From Pilimelia columellifera (lineage in GTDB: Bacteria; Actinomycetota; Actinomycetes; Mycobacteriales; Micromonosporaceae): a stretch of DNA of 64,000 bases. Below, one piece after another: positions 58,286-64,000 of the stretch (position 1 is the first letter of the stretch; every line of letters begins with the position of its first letter). The notes beneath the pieces are model-generated. The model was not told the origin of the DNA, searched no databases, and saw nothing but the letters and a program-made list of their open reading frames with translations. The stretch is taken from the NCBI RefSeq assembly GCF_039532605.1, contig NZ_BAAARY010000008.1, positions 62,001-126,000 of the forward strand, in the 5' to 3' direction. The position numbers were made by a program, and so were the translations under genes.

Positions 58286-60003
58286 CCGATTAGGTGCTGG
58301 ACAAACTCTGGCCCCTTGGCGATCTTGTCGTTCGGGTTCCCGGTACGGCCTTTGTGCTCGGAGTATGCGTGCCGGACGAACGCGAGGGCAGCAAGCAGAT
58401 CCACTCCGGAAAGTGACGTGCCAGCCGTCGCCAAGCGACCAAGCTGCTTCGGGGAGCGAACTGGGCAGCCCATTAACTTTGCTGTTGCCACCATAGCCAG
58501 ATGAAAACGATAGTTTGTTCTATCCGCGACATCCATTTCAGCAGATTCCGACGCAAGGAAAGAGTCGACTTCTTTCTGCGCCCGGGCCAGCCACAAATAG
58601 ATCTCTACGGGAATTTCCTTAGAAAATATTCGCCCATATTCCTCGTCGCGCTTGAGTAGGCTTGACGGCCGCGCTCGAGAGTTGTCTGGACGACTCAACC
58701 CCATCGCCATAACAGCCTGCGCCAATAGAGGAATGCTGACGATTCGCTCCGCGCTCCGCCCGTTATTGCGGTAGAAATTCTTCCGTCGGTCATAGTACCA
58801 GTCATGGGCAAGAAAATATGCCTCGATATCCCGTTGGATATCATCGGTGGCACGCAGCGATGCAGCAGGTACCGAGGTCTGCCGGTTTGTCGCACGGATA
58901 ACACGATCTCGCGTCGCCAAATCATCACCAGTTACCAGGATACGGACCAGCACAGAGCGGTCGAACGCCGGATGGTCAACTGGCGCTGCCCTAAGGAAAT
59001 TGAAGATAGTGTGCGAGGATTGCAGGCCATTAACTACCTGAACATCGTCAAGGCAATACGTTTTACCCACTGCGGTCGCCTTGGAGCAAACGATAGTAAC
59101 GCCGTTGTTTAGCCACCAGAACTCAGGGCCGGTCGGGTTCTCCAACGATTCTCGGATCTCACGGTTCACCTCGACATCGCCCTGGTAGTCACGGACATTC
59201 CAGTCGAAAATATGACGCCGCAGCAATCCGCCCTCATCTGTCAAGAATGTCCGATAGTCCCGAAGCTTGACGAGAGCGACGTGACTGTTGCCACTAGTCG
59301 CATTTTCCTGATAAGTCAATTCGGTTGTGTACGACGGGACCGCGTTTGCCCGTCGCCAAAGTTCAGCAGCACCAAGAAACTCAACATTACCCTTTGCACC
59401 CGAAATCACATCGGCTAGTTGGGCTTCTAGGTTTCGGGCCTTGATCTCCACCTTTGCATTTATTGCATTTGGGCCGACGGCGCGACCCCGCGTCGCGTAC
59501 ACAAAATGAATCGTCACCTTTGGGTGCTTTGTGGCCAACGCCTTGAGGGCCTTCCGGAAGAAGCCCGTGCGAGAGACAACGCCCTGCGAGTAAAGCTGGA
59601 GGAGATCCGCCTCGTTTTCAGACAGACTCAACAATCGCGCGAGAGCACTCGCAGCCTTGTCGATAGTTGTCTCGGTAAAGGACACCTCGCGCTTCGCCTG
59701 CACCAACCAGAGTTCAAGATTGATGCCGCTTGAATATTTGACTGCGGAGAACCCGGCTTGCAGTACGTCGCTATCCTCGGATAGGAGGGCCCCATCAACA
59801 AAAACATAAACAGCATCTATGGCCCCGTCGTTACTACCTCCAATAACACCGTCAGCAATTTCTTCTTGGGATACCTGTCGCGCGGTTAGCGCCTGTTCCG
59901 CAGCGAAGAGTTCGAAGGCCTCGTCCTCTCGTATCGGGACGGTCCGCTCGTTCTGTAGCTGAACCAGAATTTGATCTAGCAACACCTGTTCGTTGTCGGC
60001 CAC
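58252..60003 (-). CDS. AIPR-family abortive infection protein
   Basis: The GTG at 60001-60003 (VADNEQVLLDQILVQLQN) starts a 583-residue protein; the longer frame upstream is a shadow of the IS256 gene. The AIPR core has EFWWLNNGVTIVCSKAT and VQVVNGLQSSHTIFNFL, then RDRVIRATNRQTSVPAASLR and DDIQRDIEAYFLAHDWYYDR. An upstream block (LWLVQAKREVSFTETTIDKA) recalls the nuclease-like N-terminal half of AIPR proteins. AIPR proteins are known from phage abortive infection systems, often in restriction-modification loci. GC is clearly lower than that of the flanks, a sign of transfer. Its promoter region is cut by IS256. Confidence 0.8.
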   Translation of the reverse strand: MADNEQVLLDQILVQLQNERTVPIREDEAFELFAAEQALTARQVSQEEIADGVIGGSNDGAIDAVYVFVDGALLSEDSDVLQAGFSAVKYSSGINLELWLVQAKREVSFTETTIDKAASALARLLSLSENEADLLQLYSQGVVSRTGFFRKALKALATKHPKVTIHFVYATRGRAVGPNAINAKVEIKARNLEAQLADVISGAKGNVEFLGAAELWRRANAVPSYTTELTYQENATSGNSHVALVKLRDYRTFLTDEGGLLRRHIFDWNVRDYQGDVEVNREIRESLENPTGPEFWWLNNGVTIVCSKATAVGKTYCLDDVQVVNGLQSSHTIFNFLRAAPVDHPAFDRSVLVRILVTGDDLATRDRVIRATNRQTSVPAASLRATDDIQRDIEAYFLAHDWYYDRRKNFYRNNGRSAERIVSIPLLAQAVMAMGLSRPDNSRARPSSLLKRDEEYGRIFSKEIPVEIYLWLARAQKEVDSFLASESAEMDVADRTNYRFHLAMVATAKLMGCPVRSPKQLGRLATAGTSLSGVDLLAALAFVRHAYSEHKGRTGNPNDKIAKGPEFVQHLIGQLDDPADRDG

Positions 60004-60705
60004 GGACGAAGTGTAAGGCAATTTCTCTCGTCCCACGTGCCGCGCAGGGTCTGTAAGAACAACGGTGTTAGCCCCTGACCGAGGGATTGACACCTGATGA
60101 CGACGATGATGGCCGTGGCGGATACTGCCGCGGTGTCTGAGGACGAGACGACAACCCAGCCCAGCGATCGCTCCGCCACCGTGGCCGGTGTGGACACCAC
60201 GGCGGTCAAGCAAATGGTGGCCCAAGCCCGGCAGCAGGGCCTGCAGCTATCCGGCGAGGGTGGGCTGCTGCAGCAGCTGACGAAGATCGTGTTGGAGTCG
60301 GCGATGGAAGGTGAGATCACCGACCACCTCGGCTATGACAAGCACGACCCGGCCGGCGCCGGCAGCGGGAACTCCCGCAACGGCGCCCGGACCAAGACCG
60401 TGCTGACCGACGTCGGGCCGGTGGAGATCGCCGTGCCCAGGGACCGGGCCGGTAGCTTCGAGCCGACGATCGTCAAGAAACGCCAGCGGCGCTTGTCCGG
60501 GGTTGAGGACATGGTGTTGTCGTCGTCGGCCAAGGGTTTGACCTGCGGTGAGATCTCCGCCCACCTGGCCGAGGTCTACGGAGCGGAAGTATCCCGGCAG
60601 ACGATCTCCACGATCACCGACAAGGTGATGGACGGGATGACCGAGTGGCAGAACCGGCCCCTGGACCCGGTCTACCCGGTGATCTTCCTGGACGCCATCC
60701 ACGTC

Positions 60706-60713
60706 AAGATCCG
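60706..60713. repeat. 8-bp target duplication flanking ISL3
   Basis: AAGATCCG at 60706-60713 and again at 62381-62388 flank the ISL3 element directly, the 8-bp size typical of ISL3 insertions. Confidence 0.9.
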
Positions 60714-62380
60714 GGCTCTGTCGCTGATCTTGTGATGATGAGGTCAGTGTGCGAGGAGGATGCGTTTGCGCAGGAGGTCGAGCTTGGCTCGGCCGTACAT
60801 TTGGCGTTTGAGCGTTTTAATGCGGTTGACGTTGCCTTCGACGGGGCCGGAGCTGTAGGCCATGGTGAGGCCGTTGCGGACGGCGTCGAGGTCTCGGATC
60901 ATGTGGCGTGCGAACGAGGCGAGGGCGGGGAGCTCGTTGTCGCTGGCCACGGCGGTGATCCACTCGTTGAGGTGATGGCCTTGGAGCCCGGTGAGCATGC
61001 GGGCGAAGCCGCGGACGTGACCGACGAGACGGTCTAGGGCTGGGGTGCGGTCGCGGATCTCGCGTAGTTTGCTGGCGTCTTTAGGGTCGAGCCGGTCCGG
61101 ATGGGTCATGATCCACTTGGTGGTCTCGCGCACTGATGGTTGTTTGGGGCCCGGGACGGGCTTGAAGCTGCGGCCGTGTCGGTAGCGGCGTAGATGGCGT
61201 TGGACGGCCAGTTCACCGCCGGGGTAGCCCTGCTGCTTGATCTCTCGGAACAAGGCGGTGGCGTTGCGTTCCCCTTCGTTCCACCGTTTGTGCAGGTGAG
61301 CCACGTATTCGTCGACCACGTGGGCGCGTTGGTGGGTCTTGACCAGCAGCGCATCGACGGTGGCCGCGTTGGCGATCTTGCGGACGGTGGCCTGATGCAG
61401 ACCGAGCTGGCGGCCGATCGCCGATAGTGTCATGCCGGTGGCCCGCAGTCGGTGGACGTCAGCGTGCTGCACCCGGTAGCGGGCAGCGATCTTCAACTCT
61501 GGCAGGGTTTGAACCTGCTGCGGCTCCACCGCATGATCCTCGGCTACCGCCGTGGGTGGCGGGGTTAGGGAGCTGCGCACCGAGATCAGCGTCCTTTCGA
61601 CCGCTTCGCCGAGGTTGCGCCACAGGTGGAACCGGTCGGCGACCTGGACTGCGTTCGGGGCGCCCTGGCGGGCGCCTTCGCCGTAGCCGCTTGCCCGGTC
61701 ACGGCAGATGACCTCCACCCCGGGGTGGGCGCGTAGCCAAGTAGCGAACCCGTCACTGTCACGGCCGTCGATCACATCGACGGGCCTGCGACTCTGCATG
61801 TCCACCAGCACAGTTCCGTAGCGGTGTCCCCGCCGGAACGCGAAGTCATCGACTCCCAACACAGGGACCGGTCCTGCAGGCGGGTCCGGCAAAGCTCGGA
61901 CCCTGCGCAGGAGGGTGTCCTTGCCTACGGCGGCGCCGAGGCCGGCTGTCAGCCGGGCGCCCGCACGGCCAGCCAACGCCAACCCGACCGATACCAGCAT
62001 CGCGACCGCCGGCGGTGTGAACCTCGCAAACGCCGAGGTCAACCCCTCGACCTGCTCAACGAACGTCACCGTCACACAACTGTTGTTACGGCAGCGGAAC
62101 CGCCGTACCAGCAGCCGGATCCTCACCGCCACACCGCAGACCGCGGCGTCTCGCAGCAGCCGCCGATACCGGCCATGCACCGCCACCGACTCCACAGCGC
62201 ACCCCGGACACCTCGCCGTCGCCGCCCGAGACCGCGCATCGATCGTCAATCCGTCAACAGACCGCTCAACCCGTTCGATCGCCACCCCCGCGAGGTGAGG
62301 CAACAAATCGTCGGTACTCCACAAAGTACACAAAGACGATCATCGCATCAGCCCCTGATCACAAGATCAGCGACAGAGCC
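60714..62380 (-). mobile_element. ISL3-family insertion sequence
   Basis: Exactly 1667 bp, bounded by 23-bp perfect inverted repeats starting GGCTCTGTCGCTGATC at the left and, read inward, at the right. Flanking 8-bp duplications (AAGATCCG) are identical, so the insertion is recent. It carries one transposase gene, on the minus strand, and lies inside the IS256 transposase. Confidence 0.93.
60744..62333 (-). CDS. ISL3-family transposase
   Basis: A 529-residue intact transposase. It has the N-terminal zinc-finger-like region (ARCPGCAVESVAVHGRYRR, RRFRCRNNSC), a HTH (MTLSAIGRQLGLHQATVRKI), and the DDE core with Asp in VLGVDDFAFRRGHRYGTVL and VICRDRASGYGEGARQG, and Glu in the conserved SSGPVEGNVNRIKTLKRQMY at the end. 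The frame is open throughout, so the element could still move. Confidence 0.93.
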   Translation of the reverse strand: MCTLWSTDDLLPHLAGVAIERVERSVDGLTIDARSRAATARCPGCAVESVAVHGRYRRLLRDAAVCGVAVRIRLLVRRFRCRNNSCVTVTFVEQVEGLTSAFARFTPPAVAMLVSVGLALAGRAGARLTAGLGAAVGKDTLLRRVRALPDPPAGPVPVLGVDDFAFRRGHRYGTVLVDMQSRRPVDVIDGRDSDGFATWLRAHPGVEVICRDRASGYGEGARQGAPNAVQVADRFHLWRNLGEAVERTLISVRSSLTPPPTAVAEDHAVEPQQVQTLPELKIAARYRVQHADVHRLRATGMTLSAIGRQLGLHQATVRKIANAATVDALLVKTHQRAHVVDEYVAHLHKRWNEGERNATALFREIKQQGYPGGELAVQRHLRRYRHGRSFKPVPGPKQPSVRETTKWIMTHPDRLDPKDASKLREIRDRTPALDRLVGHVRGFARMLTGLQGHHLNEWITAVASDNELPALASFARHMIRDLDAVRNGLTMAYSSGPVEGNVNRIKTLKRQMYGRAKLDLLRKRILLAH

Positions 62381-62672
62381 AAGATCCGTGACGGGAAGGT
62401 CGCCAACCGGCCCATCTACGTCGCGATGGCCGTCACCGTCGACGGGTGCCGCGACATCCTCGGCTTGTGGGCCGGCGACGGCGGGGAGGGCGCCAAGTTC
62501 TGGCTCCAGGTCCTCACCGAGCTCAAGAACCGGGGCGTGGAGGATGTGTGCATGGTCGTCTGCGACGGCCTCAAAGGCCTACCAGACGCCATCGCCGCCA
62601 CCTGGCCGGAGGCGATCACCCAAACATGCATCGTGCACCGGAGCCGTCAAGAAACAACTCGTCGCTTCCCGG

Positions 62673-64000
62673 TTGAGTCCTCGTTGGACTGGCGTGGCGG
62701 TTCTGGATGGTTTCGGTGCTCAGCTCGCCGTGCGGTTGGACGCACTGTTGCCTCACCTGAACGAACGGCAGCGGCGGTTGCTCTTCGGGGTCGAGGCCCG
62801 GCTGCTCGGCCACGGTGGGATCCGTGCGGTGGCCCAGCTCGCCGGGGTCAGCGAGAGCACCGTCCGCCGGGGCGTGTCCGAGCTGAAGTCCGGCGCCGAT
62901 CCGATGCCGGCTGGGCGCGCCCGCCAGGCGGGCGGTGGCCGTAGCCGCGCTGAAGAGCGTGATCCGGGACTGGTGCCGGCGTTGCTCGCTTTGGTGGAGC
63001 CGGACGAGCGGGGCGACCCGTGCTCGCCGCTACGGTGGACGACAAGATCGCTGCGCCATCTGTCCGCCGAGCTGGGCCGCCAGGGCCGGCCGGTCTCGGC
63101 GATGACGGTCGGGCGGCTATTGAAGGCCAACGGGTTCAGCCTGCAGGGCACAGCCAAGACCCTGGAAGGAGATCAGCACCCCGACCGCGACGCCCAGTTC
63201 CGGTATCTGAATCAGCAGGTCAAAGAGCATCAGGCCGCCAGGCAGCCGGTTATCAGCGTGGATGCCAAGAAGAAGGAACAGGTCGGGCTCCTGCCGATGT
63301 CCGGGCGGGAGTGGCGGCCGTGCGGGCAGCCGATCCAGGTCGAGGACCACAGCTTCTTCGCCGGCCCACGCGTGGACACGGTCATCCCTTACGGGATCTA
63401 CGACCTGACCGCGAACACCGGCTGGGTCAACGTCGGAGTCGACCACGACACGGCCGCGTTCGCGGTCGCATCGATCCGGGCCTGGTGGTACGCCCGAGGC
63501 CGACTGGACTACCCGCACGCCACACGTCTGCTGATCACCGCGGACGCCGGCGGGTCAAACAGCTACCGCTACCGGCTCTGGAAGGCCGAACTGGCCGCGT
63601 TCGCCGCCCAAGCGGGTCTGACGGTCACGGTCTGCCACTTCCCGCCGGGCACCTCGAAGTGGAACAAGATCGAACACCGGCTGTTCTCTCACATCACCAC
63701 CAACTGGCGAGGCCGCCCACTGACCAGCCACGAGGTCGTCCTCAACACCATCGCCGCGACCACCACCCAGACCGGGCTGCGGGTCGAGGCCGTCCTCGAC
63801 CACGGCGCCTACCCGACCGGAATAGCGGTCAGCCGCGACCAGCTGCAGGCGCTGCCAATCACCCCACACGCCGAGCACGGCCAATGGAACTACAGCATCG
63901 CCCCGACCGGCGCCAATGACACCGCGCCGCCGCGCGCCGACCAACGCGCCACGGCCCGCACCCAAGCCCTGCAAATGCTCACCGACCCACGGCTGACCGG
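62673..64000 (+). CDS. ISAzo13-type transposase, cut by the window end
   Basis: The frame is open from about 62646 to the last base, with no stop inside; the TTG at 62673 or GTG at 62694 may be the start. It reads LNERQRRLLFGVEARLLGHG, an HTH (IRAVAQLAGVSESTVRRGVS), WTTRSLRHLSAELGRQG, and a DDE core: Asp in QPVISVDAKKKEQVG, Asp in LLITADAGGSNSYRYRLW and Glu in GTSKWNKIEHRLFSHI. This matches ISAzo13-type elements. Its left end lies near 62639 and truncates the IS256 transposase. The right end is outside the window, so completeness is unknown. Confidence 0.85.
   Translation, partial: MSPRWTGVAVLDGFGAQLAVRLDALLPHLNERQRRLLFGVEARLLGHGGIRAVAQLAGVSESTVRRGVSELKSGADPMPAGRARQAGGGRSRAEERDPGLVPALLALVEPDERGDPCSPLRWTTRSLRHLSAELGRQGRPVSAMTVGRLLKANGFSLQGTAKTLEGDQHPDRDAQFRYLNQQVKEHQAARQPVISVDAKKKEQVGLLPMSGREWRPCGQPIQVEDHSFFAGPRVDTVIPYGIYDLTANTGWVNVGVDHDTAAFAVASIRAWWYARGRLDYPHATRLLITADAGGSNSYRYRLWKAELAAFAAQAGLTVTVCHFPPGTSKWNKIEHRLFSHITTNWRGRPLTSHEVVLNTIAATTTQTGLRVEAVLDHGAYPTGIAVSRDQLQALPITPHAEHGQWNYSIAPTGANDTAPPRADQRATARTQALQMLTDPRLT

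Larger units (their letters stand above)
60047..62638 (+). mobile_element. IS256-family element, split by ISL3 and truncated at its right end
   Basis: The left end is probably at GGGTCTGTAAGAAC (60047), 44 bases upstream of the AIPR start. The transposase continues from 60097 to 60713, is split by the ISL3 element (60714-62380), resumes at 62381 and stops at about 62638 where another element begins. The right end and about 150 C-terminal codons are missing, so the boundaries on that side cannot be set. Confidence 0.75.
60097..62638 (+). pseudogene. IS256-family (Mutator) transposase, split and truncated
   Basis: The first part (60097-60713) reads AVKQMVAQARQQGLQL, VLESAMEGEITDHLGYDKHD, GPVEIAVPRDRAGSFEP and VIFLDAIHVKIR, the Mutator family DDE start with the first Asp in FLDAIHV. 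The second part, in the same frame once the ISL3 insert and one target copy are removed, reads DGKVANRPIYVAMAVTV and DVCMVVCDGLKGLPDAIAAT with the second Asp, and stops at TQTCIVH. The last acidic residue and C-terminus are lost. It cannot be functional. Confidence 0.85.

Noticed and set aside
1..64000. CRISPR array
   Set aside because: No regularly spaced repeats were seen on either strand and no cas genes are present.

Overview
The window is high-GC DNA with many GTG starts and 4-bp ATGA/GTGA gene overlaps. Gene content (a fibronectin-III/MoxR/DUF58/transglutaminase operon, a NarGHJI nitrate reductase, an IdeR-type iron box, AbrB-like/integrase modules) points to an actinomycete chromosome, most likely Micromonosporaceae. 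The family assignment is inference from gene content; no rRNA is present.

Bases 1-13,700 are accessory DNA: small immunity-type genes without toxins (SUKH, DUF7710, TriTu-like, DUF4241), genes that handle NAD or ADP-ribose (KptA, a NUDIX fusion, an ADP-ribosylglycohydrolase), a GGDEF protein, a large TerD-domain protein, and several broken genes (DUF932, VOC, two G-run frameshifts). A tRNA-Lys-like gene at 12.0 kb carries about 58 extra nucleotides in its anticodon loop.

Bases 13,700-29,500 form an integrative island. At each end lies the same module in inverted orientation: AbrB-like gene, tyrosine recombinase, and a convergent DUF7660 gene. The left copy also has an XRE regulator and an excisionase-like HTH gene; the right copy has a decayed DUF7660 gene and abuts an intact tRNA-Leu(GAG). 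Between them are candidate defence genes: a PD-(D/E)xK-like protein, a membrane protein, an uncharacterised helical protein, a 1011-aa Mrr-like nuclease with long helical repeats, an HNH protein whose end is formed by an IS3 element, and a frameshifted HEPN protein. This is the best place in the window for an undescribed defence system.

Bases 29,700-46,300 look like core genome: the FN3/MoxR/DUF58/transglutaminase-like operon (whose transglutaminase lacks the catalytic Cys and His), an orphan histidine kinase, an iron ABC transporter under a probable IdeR box, a metal-dependent hydrolase, an RNA methyltransferase, and an SPFH/NfeD pair.

Bases 46,300-58,300 are a nitrate respiration locus: narGHJI and two NarK transporters on the minus strand, with moeA, mobA and a DUF6457 gene divergent on the plus strand to supply molybdenum cofactor. 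From 58,250 the window becomes mobile again: an AIPR abortive-infection protein whose upstream region is cut to about 43 bp by an IS256 element, which is itself split by an ISL3 element (8-bp target duplication visible) and truncated by an ISAzo13-type transposase running off the end.
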